Source: Clostridiales bacterium
Lineage (GTDB): Bacteria; Bacillota; Clostridia; Christensenellales; UMGS416
DNA: 12,933 bases
Assembly: GCA_012515725.1 (NCBI GenBank)
Contig: JAAYXU010000125.1
Location: 1 to 12,933 of the forward strand
Reading direction: 5' to 3'
Below, piece by piece: positions 7,392-12,933 of this stretch. A program made the position numbers and the translations under genes. How positions within the stretch are numbered: position 1 is the first letter of the stretch; each line of letters begins with the position of its first letter. Under the pieces are notes generated by a model. That model saw nothing but the letters and a program-made list of their open reading frames with translations. It ran no database searches and was not told where the DNA came from.

Positions 7392-8690
7392 GTGCGAGTT
7401 CGGGAAGCTGTCAAAAAGACAATTGGAATCATGCTGGCCGCAGGGGTTATAGCCCTGAACTACTCCTCTCCTCTGAGACTGTTTAGAAACGTTCCCGGCA
7501 GCCTAAATCTGCACCGGGGGCAGTCGATCAGTTTGCCGCTTGGCCTTCCGTCCGGGTGGCTGACCATAGAAAACGAAGGCGACGAACTTCTCCGGTTCAG
7601 CCAGGCCGCGACGACCGGAGACGCGGTATTTACTGCCGACGCTCTCGATATCTATCCGGAGGTCTGCGGGCAGACCGCGCTGACGCTGACGCTTTTTGGT
7701 ATCATTCCTATCAAAAACGTCAGTGTCCATGTGTTTCCGGAAATGACACTGGTACCGGGCGGCCAACCCATCGGCGTCTCTCTGTATACCGAAGGCATAC
7801 TCGTGGTGGGCATATCGGATCTCATGACCGAGGACGGTACGACGCGGCGTCCGGCCCAGGATGCCGGGCTCCAGCCGGGCGATATCATACTGGAGGCTGA
7901 GGGAAAGCCTTTGACCGACGCAAAGAGCCTATCGGAAATCATACAGGGCTGCGCCGGAGCACCAGTGCAGCTGACGGTACGCCGGGGCGACAGGACACTC
8001 GGCCTTTCGATCACAGCGATTCGCGACGGACAGGACAGCATATACCGGATGGGCATGTGGGTTCGAGACAGTTCAGCAGGCGTGGGAACGCTGACATTCT
8101 ACGACGCGGCGCACGGCACGTATGGAGCGCTGGGCCACGCGATCAAGGACATGGATACGGACACCGTGCTTGATGTGCGGGAGGGCACGATTCAGTACTC
8201 GAACATCATCGATATACAGCAGGGCGTGCGGGGTACGCCCGGAGAGCTGCGGGGTATCTTCTTCAGCGGGGACGTCACGATCGGCAATATCAATCTTAAT
8301 ACTCCCTTCGGACTCTTTGGGGACGCGGTGGAGCCCATCACGAATCCGCTCTATCCCGAGCCAATACCCGTGGCCTCTCACAGCGAGGTGCATATAGGCC
8401 CCGCCACGCTGCTCACGACGATTGATTCGGACGGGATCCGCGAGTACTCCTGCAAGATTGTACGGGTATTCAGCCAGGACCGGCCTGCCATCAAGAGCAT
8501 GGTCATCGAGATCGACGACCCCGAGCTCCTGGCAAAGACCGGCGGCATCGTGCAGGGCATGAGCGGCAGTCCCATCATACAGGACGGAAAGCTGGCCGGC
8601 GCGATCACCCATGTATTTATAAACGATCCCACAAAGGGACACGCGGTTTTTGTCGAATGGATGCTGATGCAGTCTATTCCTGACGAGTAG
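7392..8690 (+). CDS. spoIVB: SpoIVB serine peptidase (stage IV sporulation protein B)
   Basis: Secreted from the forespore into the space between the two membranes, where it cleaves SpoIVFA and so triggers activation of pro-sigma-K in the mother cell. The N-terminus has a basic start and one hydrophobic helix (about 11-24). A PDZ domain follows (about 125-210: GDIILEAEGKPLTDAKSLSE), then the S55 peptidase domain. From the 7392 start the predicted triad is His249 (ALGHAIKD), Asp376 (EIDDPELL) and Ser391 (GMSGSPI). The His-to-Ser distance of 142 and the Asp-to-Ser distance of 15 equal those I recall for B. subtilis (His236, Asp363, Ser378). The C-terminus THVFINDPTKGHAVFVEWML is typical. The start is uncertain: GTG codons at 7377, 7386 and 7392 are in frame, and 7392 has the best-placed G-rich leader. 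Length is about 432 residues. Confidence 0.97.
   Translation: MRVREAVKKTIGIMLAAGVIALNYSSPLRLFRNVPGSLNLHRGQSISLPLGLPSGWLTIENEGDELLRFSQAATTGDAVFTADALDIYPEVCGQTALTLTLFGIIPIKNVSVHVFPEMTLVPGGQPIGVSLYTEGILVVGISDLMTEDGTTRRPAQDAGLQPGDIILEAEGKPLTDAKSLSEIIQGCAGAPVQLTVRRGDRTLGLSITAIRDGQDSIYRMGMWVRDSSAGVGTLTFYDAAHGTYGALGHAIKDMDTDTVLDVREGTIQYSNIIDIQQGVRGTPGELRGIFFSGDVTIGNINLNTPFGLFGDAVEPITNPLYPEPIPVASHSEVHIGPATLLTTIDSDGIREYSCKIVRVFSQDRPAIKSMVIEIDDPELLAKTGGIVQGMSGSPIIQDGKLAGAITHVFINDPTKGHAVFVEWMLMQSIPDE
8651..8657 (+). promoter_or_regulatory. Candidate 0A box (TGTCGAA)
   Basis: TGTCGAA is a perfect core Spo0A-binding site, about 90 bp before the spo0A start and inside the last codons of spoIVB. It lies upstream of the candidate sigma-H promoter, where autoregulatory 0A boxes are known in B. 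subtilis. A 7-bp match is expected once or twice by chance in a window this size, and its reverse complement occurs at 1661-1667 inside dxs, so the support is modest. Confidence 0.3.
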
Positions 8691-8717
8691 AAGGAAGTAG
8701 GGAAAACAGCATCGAAA
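8690..8717 (+). promoter_or_regulatory. Possible sigma-H promoter of spo0A
   Basis: GAAGGAAGT (8690-8698) resembles the sigma-H -35 RnAGGAwWW with one mismatch. After 12 bp, ATCGAAA (8711-8717) resembles the -10 RnnGAAT with one mismatch. The predicted start near 8724 leaves a leader of about 24 nt. In B. subtilis spo0A has a sigma-H promoter at the onset of sporulation, so this type is expected here. Read-through from spoIVB or an unseen promoter may also contribute. Confidence 0.4.
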
Positions 8718-8747
8718 AATGGGAGAGCGAAAGGGGAGAGGTAACGC

Positions 8748-9527
8748 ATGGGCCGAATCAGTATGCTGGTTGTTGACAGCGATCCGGATTTCCGCGGCAT
8801 GCTGCGGGATTACTTCTACGGAGACGATGTATTTGAGATCGTCGGAGACGTCGGTAGCGGAACGGAAGCGCTGGAATGGATCCGGGAGCATACGCCTGAC
8901 CTTGTAATTCTGGACACCATACTGCCCGGGCTGGATGGGATCAGCGTCATGGAGGAGCTTAGCCGCATGACGGACGCCCGGCCCCGGATCGTCGTATTCT
9001 CCTCGTCGGGACAGGAGGAGCTTATCCGCAGAGCGTCGGAGCTGGGCGCGCGCTCCTTTCTACTCAAGCCCTTCCGGATGGACGTATTCCGCAAGCGGCT
9101 GGAGCGCATCATGGCCGTGCCCGGGGAAAGCGGCGAGGAGGCGTCGCCGGGAGAAGCTCGCGCAAACCGGCCTGACGGACTTGGTCAGGAAATATCGCTT
9201 CTGCTGCACCGTATGGCGATTCCGCCGCATATCAAGGGATACAGGTATCTGCGGGAGTCGGTCGCAATGGTCGTGCGCGATATGAGCCTTATCAACCGTA
9301 TGACGTTTGATATCTATCCCGTGGTAGCCGGAATGTACGATACGACGCCCAGCCGCGTGGAGCGGGCGATGCGTCACGCGATAGAGGTGGCGTGGAACCG
9401 TTGCCGCGTGGAGACGATCGAGCAGATATTCGGCTATACTGTGAGCGCCAATAAGGACAAGCCCTCAAACGGTGAATTTATCGCTATGATCGCGGACAAT
9501 ATACGTCTCAGGCTGCGCATGGCCTGA
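8748..9527 (+). CDS. spo0A: Sporulation master regulator Spo0A
   Basis: Response regulator that, once phosphorylated, binds 0A boxes and commits the cell to sporulation. The 259 residues hold a receiver domain (4-122) with phospho-acceptor Asp56 (LVILDTILPGLDG), the switch Ser/Thr near 85-87 (VFSSSGQ) and Lys107 (LLKPF). A variable linker follows (124-142). The Spo0A-type DNA-binding domain (145-259) carries LLHRMAIPPHIKGYRYLRE and the recognition region TTPSRVERAMRHAIEVAWNR (199-218), which is strongly conserved in the family. One oddity is that the acidic pair that holds Mg2+ is Asp10-Ser11 (VVDSDPDF) instead of Asp-Asp, with another Asp at 12. ATG 8748 has GGGGAGAGG (8733-8741) at good spacing. 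Gene order spoIVB-spo0A is universal in spore formers. Confidence 0.98.
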   Translation: MGRISMLVVDSDPDFRGMLRDYFYGDDVFEIVGDVGSGTEALEWIREHTPDLVILDTILPGLDGISVMEELSRMTDARPRIVVFSSSGQEELIRRASELGARSFLLKPFRMDVFRKRLERIMAVPGESGEEASPGEARANRPDGLGQEISLLLHRMAIPPHIKGYRYLRESVAMVVRDMSLINRMTFDIYPVVAGMYDTTPSRVERAMRHAIEVAWNRCRVETIEQIFGYTVSANKDKPSNGEFIAMIADNIRLRLRMA

Positions 9528-9534
9528 ACTCGGC

Positions 9535-9564
9535 GCATATTTAGCCCGCCAGCCGCCATATATT
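9535..9564 (+). promoter_or_regulatory. Sigma-E promoter of the spoIIM-like gene
   Basis: GCATATT (9535-9541) is a perfect match to the sigma-E -35 KMATATT. After 15 bp, CATATATT (9557-9564) matches the -10 CATACAnT at all but one position. Sigma-E is the early mother-cell factor and in B. subtilis drives spoIID, spoIIM and spoIIP. It begins eight bases after the spo0A stop and predicts a start near 9571, only about 16 nt before the preferred start codon. Confidence 0.65.
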
Positions 9565-9584
9565 TGTAGACAGGCAGGTGGCGG
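9553..9584 (+). promoter_or_regulatory. Hairpin over the spoIIM ribosome binding site
   Basis: CCGCCA (9553-9558) is the exact reverse complement of TGGCGG (9579-9584), with one further T-G pair inside and a loop of 18 nt. A second CCGCCA copy at 9546-9551 offers an alternative register. The right arm includes half of the AGGTGG Shine-Dalgarno (9576-9581) and part of the GTG at 9578. The left arm lies in the sigma-E promoter, overlapping the first bases of its -10. Six pairs in GC-rich DNA can arise by chance. Confidence 0.4.
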
Positions 9585-9586
9585 AT

Positions 9587-10177
9587 TTGAGGCAGCTGCG
9601 CTCGGTCATATACGCCCGTATCCGAGCCCACCGCGGGCTCTATTTTTTCTCATTGCTTGCGTGCCTGTTCGGTCTGCTGTGCGGATGGCAGGCGGCTTCC
9701 CGTATGGACCGGTCCACGCTGGAAACGCTGGCCTTGATGCTGGACGGCAGCGCGGGGACGGAGCGCACCAGCCTACATATTTTCCTCACGGCTATGGGAC
9801 GGTGGGGAGCAATGCTCTCGTGGATGCTGCTGTGCTGTCTGACGAGGTACGCGCTGCCGGTTCCCGCGCTGGCGCTCATTTCCTACAGTTTCGCCAGCGG
9901 ACTGACGCTGCGTGCGCTGCTGCTTGTGCCCATCGGTCTTCTCTACGCGATTGCATTGACCGGGTGTTATGCTATAATTGTGCTGCTGACCCTGCCCCTT
10001 CTCATGCTGGGAGCGGTGCAGAGCATACTGCATGTGGTACGCGCCCCGGCCGGAGCGCGGGGGCGGGTCGGCGACGGCTCTTCCCGTCTGCTGCTGCTGC
10101 GTGACCTAATGATGTTGTTTTTATGTGGCATACCGGCATGCGGCATGCAGTGTCTCATAGGGCTGATGCTGCGATAG
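9587..10177 (+). CDS. spoIIM: Stage II sporulation protein M-like membrane protein
   Basis: SpoIIM, with SpoIID and SpoIIP, forms the peptidoglycan-degrading complex that drives engulfment of the forespore by the mother cell. The predicted product has about 196 residues, a basic cytosolic N-terminus (RQLRSVIYARIRAHRGLYFF) and five or six hydrophobic segments (about 19-37, 69-90, 95-112, 114-150, 170-194). The opening 'HRGLYFFxLL...FGLLCGW' resembles SpoIIM proteins (about 210 residues, several membrane helices). Position right after spo0A and a near-consensus sigma-E promoter support this; sequence similarity alone is weak. TTG 9587 has AGGTGG (9576-9581) 5 nt upstream; GTG 9578 is the alternative and would add three residues. 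The arginine-rich loop near 155-168 is not diagnostic. It could instead be an unrelated polytopic membrane protein. Confidence 0.7.
   Translation: MRQLRSVIYARIRAHRGLYFFSLLACLFGLLCGWQAASRMDRSTLETLALMLDGSAGTERTSLHIFLTAMGRWGAMLSWMLLCCLTRYALPVPALALISYSFASGLTLRALLLVPIGLLYAIALTGCYAIIVLLTLPLLMLGAVQSILHVVRAPAGARGRVGDGSSRLLLLRDLMMLFLCGIPACGMQCLIGLMLR
9951..9978 (+). promoter_or_regulatory. Possible vegetative promoter for deoB-punA inside spoIIM
   Basis: A perfect TATAAT (9973-9978) preceded by TG (9970-9971) forms the same extended -10, TGCTATAAT, as the OLE promoter. The -35, TTGCAT (9951-9956), is a poor match at 16 bp. TTGACC at 9956-9961 is too close to serve. It would start RNA about 200 nt before deoB, uncoupling nucleoside salvage from the sporulation gene it lies in. 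Confidence 0.4.
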
Positions 10178-10188
10178 GTGATGGATAC

Positions 10189-11358
10189 ATGAGAAGAAGG
10201 GTTTTCCTGATCGTGCTGGACGGGGTCGGCGTCGGGGCGGCGCCCGACGCCGCGGACTACGGCGATGCGGGATCCGATACGCTGGGGCATGTGCTGGCCT
10301 ACCGCCCCGATCTGCGGATCCCCGCGTTGACTCGGTTGGGCATACGAAGCATACGCGGCACATCGTTCCACCGCCCGGGAGCCGCCGCGGGGCTTTTTGG
10401 CCGGTGCGCGGAGGCCTCCCCTGGCAAGGACACGACGACCGGGCACTGGGAGATAGCGGGGCTTATCCGCGGCGAGCCGTTTCCGACATATCCCGCGGGG
10501 TTTTCCGATGCTATTATACGGGAGTTTTCGGCGCGCACCGGGCGCGGCGTGCTGGGCAACCGCACCGCCTCGGGTACACGCATCATTGAGGAGCTGGGGG
10601 ACGAGCACAGGCGCACCGGAAGCTGGATAGTCTACACGTCGGCCGACAGCGTCTTTCAGATCGCGGCGCACGAGGAAACGATATCGCCCGAAGAGCTGTA
10701 CGCCGCCTGCCGCGCGGCACGGAGCATGCTGCGCCCGCCCCACGGCGTGGGCCGCGTCATCGCGCGTCCTTTCGCGGGGCCTCCCGGCGGGTATTACAGG
10801 ACACAGGGGCGGCGCGATTTCTCTCTTGAGCCGACCGGGCCGACGCTTCCAGCCGCGCTGACCGCCGCGGGTATTCCGGTAACGGGCGTTGGCAAGATAC
10901 ACGATATATTTGCAGGCGTCGGGATCACGTCCTCTATCCGGGGCCACGGGAACAGGGAGAACCTCGAGGCCACGCTGGAGCTTATAGAGGACGGCGAGGG
11001 GCTCGTGTTCGTCAATCTTGTAGACTTTGACATGCTCTACGGCCACCGGAGGGATCCTGAGGGGTTTGCGGCCTGCCTGGAGGAGTGCGACCCGTACATT
11101 GCGCGCATTGTCGCGCGGCTTCGCCCGGGCGACCTCATGATACTCACGGCGGACCACGGCTGCGATCCGACCTATACCGGTACAGACCACACGCGCGAAT
11201 GGGTTCCCGTGCTGGCGGCGGGCCCCGCGGGGCTTGCGGGCCGCGACGCCGGGGATCGAGCCAGCTTCGCCGATATCGCGCGGACGATACTTGATTTCTT
11301 CGGGCTGCCGCCGATCGGCGGCGGCACACCGCTCTTTGACGCGGCGGATACCGATTGA
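10189..11358 (+). CDS. deoB: Phosphopentomutase
   Basis: Interconverts ribose 1-phosphate and ribose 5-phosphate (and the deoxy forms), feeding sugars released by nucleoside phosphorolysis into central metabolism. It is a cytosolic, manganese-dependent member of the alkaline phosphatase superfamily. The 389 residues match the family's usual length. Metal and catalytic motifs are LIVLDGVGVGAAPDA (7-21, Asp11), GKDTTTGHWEIAG (79-91, holding the phosphorylated Thr), YTSADSVFQIAAHE, VNLVDFDMLYGHRRD, TADHGCDP and TGTDHTREWVP near the C-terminus. ATG 10189 is chosen because AGGTGA (10176-10181) lies 7 nt upstream and the protein starts with the expected beta strand; an upstream in-frame ATG at 10123 lies inside spoIIM. 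It is 11 bp after spoIIM. In many Firmicutes xerD sits just before deoB; none is present here. Confidence 0.98.
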   Translation: MRRRVFLIVLDGVGVGAAPDAADYGDAGSDTLGHVLAYRPDLRIPALTRLGIRSIRGTSFHRPGAAAGLFGRCAEASPGKDTTTGHWEIAGLIRGEPFPTYPAGFSDAIIREFSARTGRGVLGNRTASGTRIIEELGDEHRRTGSWIVYTSADSVFQIAAHEETISPEELYAACRAARSMLRPPHGVGRVIARPFAGPPGGYYRTQGRRDFSLEPTGPTLPAALTAAGIPVTGVGKIHDIFAGVGITSSIRGHGNRENLEATLELIEDGEGLVFVNLVDFDMLYGHRRDPEGFAACLEECDPYIARIVARLRPGDLMILTADHGCDPTYTGTDHTREWVPVLAAGPAGLAGRDAGDRASFADIARTILDFFGLPPIGGGTPLFDAADTD

Positions 11359-11361
11359 TCT

Positions 11362-11381
11362 CTCCTGCCGGTTGGCGGGAG
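11362..11381 (+). promoter_or_regulatory. Intercistronic stem-loop between deoB and punA
   Basis: An eight-pair stem (11362-11369 with 11374-11381, one T-G pair) is closed by the tetraloop GGTT. It lies 4 bases after the deoB stop and 17 before the punA ATG. No T-run follows, so termination is unlikely; it may mark an mRNA stability or processing point between the two cistrons. The better Shine-Dalgarno of punA, AAGGCGG (11384-11390), lies just outside the stem. Confidence 0.5.
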
Positions 11382-11398
11382 GAAAGGCGGACAGGCGT

Positions 11399-12217
11399 AT
11401 GAAAGAAACACTGGAGACGATCCGGGGGAGGACCCGGATAGAACCGGTCGCGGGCATAGTGCTGGGCTCGGGCCTGGGAGGGCTGGCCGAGGCCGTGCAG
11501 GAACCGGTGAGCATTCCGTACACGGAGATTCCGGGATTCGCGCGCTCTACCGTCGCGGGTCACGCGGGACGGCTCGTACTAGGCGCGCTTGAGGGCGTGC
11601 ACTGCGTCGTGATGCAGGGCCGTTTCCATCACTATGAGGGGCACAATGCCCGCGACATCGTGTACCCGATCCGGGTCATGGCGGCGCTGGGCGTGCGCAG
11701 GCTGCTGCTTACCAACGCAGCGGGGGGAGTCGGCCTGAGCCTGAAGCCCGGCGACCTCATGGTCATAGACGACCACATCAATCTGGCCGGCGTCAATCCG
11801 CTCATCGGTCCAAACGACGAAGAAACAGGGCCCCGGTTCCCGGATCTAACAAACGCGTATGACGCCGATTTTCGCGCGCTCATAGATGAGGCGGCACGTG
11901 AGCTGTGCATACCGCTGCACCATGGCGTATACGCGATGATGAGTGGCCCCAGCTTTGAAACACCAGCCGAGATCCGCATGCTGCGCGCGCTGGGAGCAGA
12001 CGCCGTTGGCATGTCCACGGTTCCCGAGGTCATCGCGGCGAATCATTGCGGACTTGCGACCGCCGCAATTTCCTGCATTACGAATATGGCCGCCGGTATA
12101 CTGCCCCATCCCCTCACGCACCGCGAGGTGATGGAGACCGGTGAGCTTGCCCGCGAGAAGTTCACGCTGCTGCTGCGCGGCGTGGTCAGAGCTATAGGCA
12201 AGGAGCTATCGTCATGA
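11399..12217 (+). CDS. punA: Purine-nucleoside phosphorylase (trimeric, PunA/PNP-I type)
   Basis: Splits purine nucleosides with phosphate into free base and (deoxy)ribose 1-phosphate, the substrate of the neighbouring phosphopentomutase, so the two genes form a salvage pair. The 272 residues match the trimeric class typical for guanosine and inosine. Motifs are GIVLGSGLGGLA (19-30, phosphate loop), GHAGRLVLG (54-62), MQGRFHHYEGH (72-82), TNAAGG (105-110), MSGPSFETPAEIRM (181-194), VGMSTVPE (203-210, phosphate-binding Ser206) and CITNMAAG (226-233, base-binding Asn229). ATG 11399 gives the normal N-terminus with AAGGCGG upstream; an in-frame start at 11234 would run back through deoB. The protein is complete and no terminator follows. 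Confidence 0.97.
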   Translation: MKETLETIRGRTRIEPVAGIVLGSGLGGLAEAVQEPVSIPYTEIPGFARSTVAGHAGRLVLGALEGVHCVVMQGRFHHYEGHNARDIVYPIRVMAALGVRRLLLTNAAGGVGLSLKPGDLMVIDDHINLAGVNPLIGPNDEETGPRFPDLTNAYDADFRALIDEAARELCIPLHHGVYAMMSGPSFETPAEIRMLRALGADAVGMSTVPEVIAANHCGLATAAISCITNMAAGILPHPLTHREVMETGELAREKFTLLLRGVVRAIGKELSS

Positions 12218-12260
12218 CGGAGCGTTTCTAAAATTAATAGAGAAAGGAATGAGCGCATCT

Positions 12261-12291
12261 TGAATATTCTGCCTCCCGTCCGGTCACGATA
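12261..12291 (+). promoter_or_regulatory. Forespore (sigma-F/sigma-G) promoter of dacF
   Basis: TGAATA (12261-12266) matches the sigma-G -35. Counted from its GAATA core, a 15-bp spacer leads to GGTCACGATA (12282-12291), which matches the sigma-F/G -10 GGnnAnAnTR at all defined positions but one. In B. subtilis dacF and the following spoIIA genes are transcribed by sigma-F/sigma-G RNA polymerase, so this fits. The predicted start is near 12298, so the leader would be only about 16 nt. Confidence 0.65.
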
Positions 12292-12306
12292 ATAAAAAAC
12301 GGGAGG
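12272..12306 (+). promoter_or_regulatory. Hairpin sequestering the dacF Shine-Dalgarno
   Basis: CCTCCCGT (12272-12279) is the exact reverse complement of ACGGGAGG (12299-12306), giving eight pairs around a 19-nt A-rich loop. The right arm contains the whole GGGAGG Shine-Dalgarno of dacF (7 nt before the ATG). The left arm lies in the spacer of the candidate sigma-F/G promoter, upstream of its predicted start. The sequence after it (TATTCC) is not a T-run, so this is not a normal terminator. Confidence 0.65.
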
Positions 12307-12313
12307 TATTCCA

Positions 12314-12933
12314 ATGGCTCGAAAAATAGCCTGCGCGCTGCTGGCGGCCTGCATTATAGCGCTCGCGCCGGGGGGATTGGCGAAGGCGGACACCCCCTTT
12401 GAGATCAATGCAAAGGCAGCGATACTGGTCGACGCCGACACCGGTACCGTGGTTCTCTCCAAAAACGAGGACGCGCATCTGCCTGTCGCCAGCGTAACGA
12501 AAATCATGACGATCCTGCTGTGCATGGAGGCGATCGATAGGGGCGAGATCAGCCTGGACGATGTGGAAACGGCCAGTGAAAACGCGGCCGGTATGGGCGG
12601 CTCACAGGTGCTCATCGAAACCGGCGGGAAGTATTCGATCGGCGACCTTATGAAATCCATCATCGTGGCCTCGGGAAACGACGCCAGCGTCATGATGGCT
12701 GAAATACTCTGCGGAAGCGAGGAAATCTTCGTCCGCGAAATGAACGAGCGAGCTAAAGAACTGGGCATGGTAAACACCCATTTTACGAACTGCTCGGGCC
12801 TGACTGAAGAGGACAATTATTCATCGGCGGCCGATGTCGCGATCATGTCGCGGGAGCTGCTGCGTCATCCGCTATTCTTCCAGTACAGCACCATCTGGAT
12901 GGACGAACTCAAGCATCCGGCCGACCGGGTCAC
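12314..12933 (+). CDS. dacF: D-alanyl-D-alanine carboxypeptidase DacF, N-terminal part (runs off the window)
   Basis: Penicillin-binding carboxypeptidase (peptidase S11) that trims the terminal D-Ala of peptidoglycan stem peptides; DacF acts during spore cortex formation. About 206 residues are present. A signal peptide (1-25: basic start, hydrophobic core, cleavage probably after LAKA) leads into the catalytic domain, with the active-site SxxK in ASVTKIM (near 60-66) and the second motif SGN in IVASGNDAS (near 117-125). The third motif, KTG, should lie beyond the right edge, along with the C-terminal membrane-associating domain. ATG 12314 has GGGAGG (12301-12306) at 7 nt. Gene order punA-dacF, expected to continue into spoIIAA-AB-sigF, supports DacF over a vegetative DacA, but the downstream genes are not visible. 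Confidence 0.92.
   Translation, partial: MARKIACALLAACIIALAPGGLAKADTPFEINAKAAILVDADTGTVVLSKNEDAHLPVASVTKIMTILLCMEAIDRGEISLDDVETASENAAGMGGSQVLIETGGKYSIGDLMKSIIVASGNDASVMMAEILCGSEEIFVREMNERAKELGMVNTHFTNCSGLTEEDNYSSAADVAIMSRELLRHPLFFQYSTIWMDELKHPADRV

Noticed and set aside
9967..11523. 518-codon minus-strand frame opposite spoIIM, deoB and punA
   Set aside because: Codon-bias shadow of well-identified + strand genes; arginine-rich low-quality sequence with no domain.
12243..12265. Sigma-H-like AAAGGAAT...GAAT before dacF
   Set aside because: The distance between the two elements is about four bases too short; the sigma-F/G match in the same place is much better.
12260..12292. Ten-codon leader frame (MNILPPVRSR) covering the left arm of the dacF hairpin
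   Set aside because: TTG start with a badly spaced ribosome site; translation could open the hairpin, but there is nothing to support it as a real leader peptide.

Overview
The window is about 12.9 kb of GC-rich DNA from an endospore-forming Firmicute, most likely a member of the Clostridia. The evidence is the set of sporulation genes (spoIVB, spo0A, a spoIIM-like gene, dacF) and the gene order dxs-tlyA-nadK-argR-recN-spoIVB-spo0A followed by deoB-punA-dacF, which is familiar from this group. All genes lie on the + strand. I see no mobile elements, tRNAs, rRNAs or CRISPR arrays. The genus cannot be named from the sequence alone.

Left end (1-1475): the C-terminal tail of a divergent PAP2-family (YuiD/DUF212-like) membrane protein is followed by a strong sigma-A promoter and a large structured non-coding RNA at about 310-885. 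I identify this RNA as OLE (ornate, large, extremophilic) RNA. The identification rests on its size, its dense helices, its place directly upstream of a four-helix membrane protein of the OapA type, and its place next to isoprenoid genes. A terminal helix closes it exactly from the predicted transcription start to a point just before a U-rich tract and the oapA ribosome binding site.

Centre (909-7277): oapA, dxs (isoprenoid precursor synthesis), tlyA (rRNA methyltransferase), nadK (NAD kinase), argR (arginine repressor) and recN (DNA repair) form a compact run. Three ATGA stop/start overlaps link oapA/dxs, dxs/tlyA and nadK/argR. A second sigma-A promoter lies between tlyA and nadK.

Right part (7278-12933): spoIVB (forespore signalling protease), spo0A (master sporulation regulator) and a spoIIM-like engulfment gene come next, then deoB and punA (nucleoside salvage) and the start of dacF (a penicillin-binding carboxypeptidase that runs off the end). 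I find a near-consensus sigma-E promoter before the spoIIM-like gene, a near-consensus sigma-F/G promoter before dacF, a possible sigma-H promoter before spo0A, and a sigma-A-like extended -10 element inside spoIIM that could drive deoB-punA.

The least expected pattern concerns dacF, spoIIM and spoIVB. In each, a hairpin pairs the ribosome binding or start region with a segment lying inside the candidate sporulation promoter. Read-through RNA from the vegetative gene upstream would carry the whole hairpin, whereas RNA started at the sporulation promoter would lack the 5' arm. This suggests a way to silence translation of sporulation genes from vegetative read-through. It is strongest for dacF, fair for spoIIM and weak for spoIVB, and it is an inference from sequence only.
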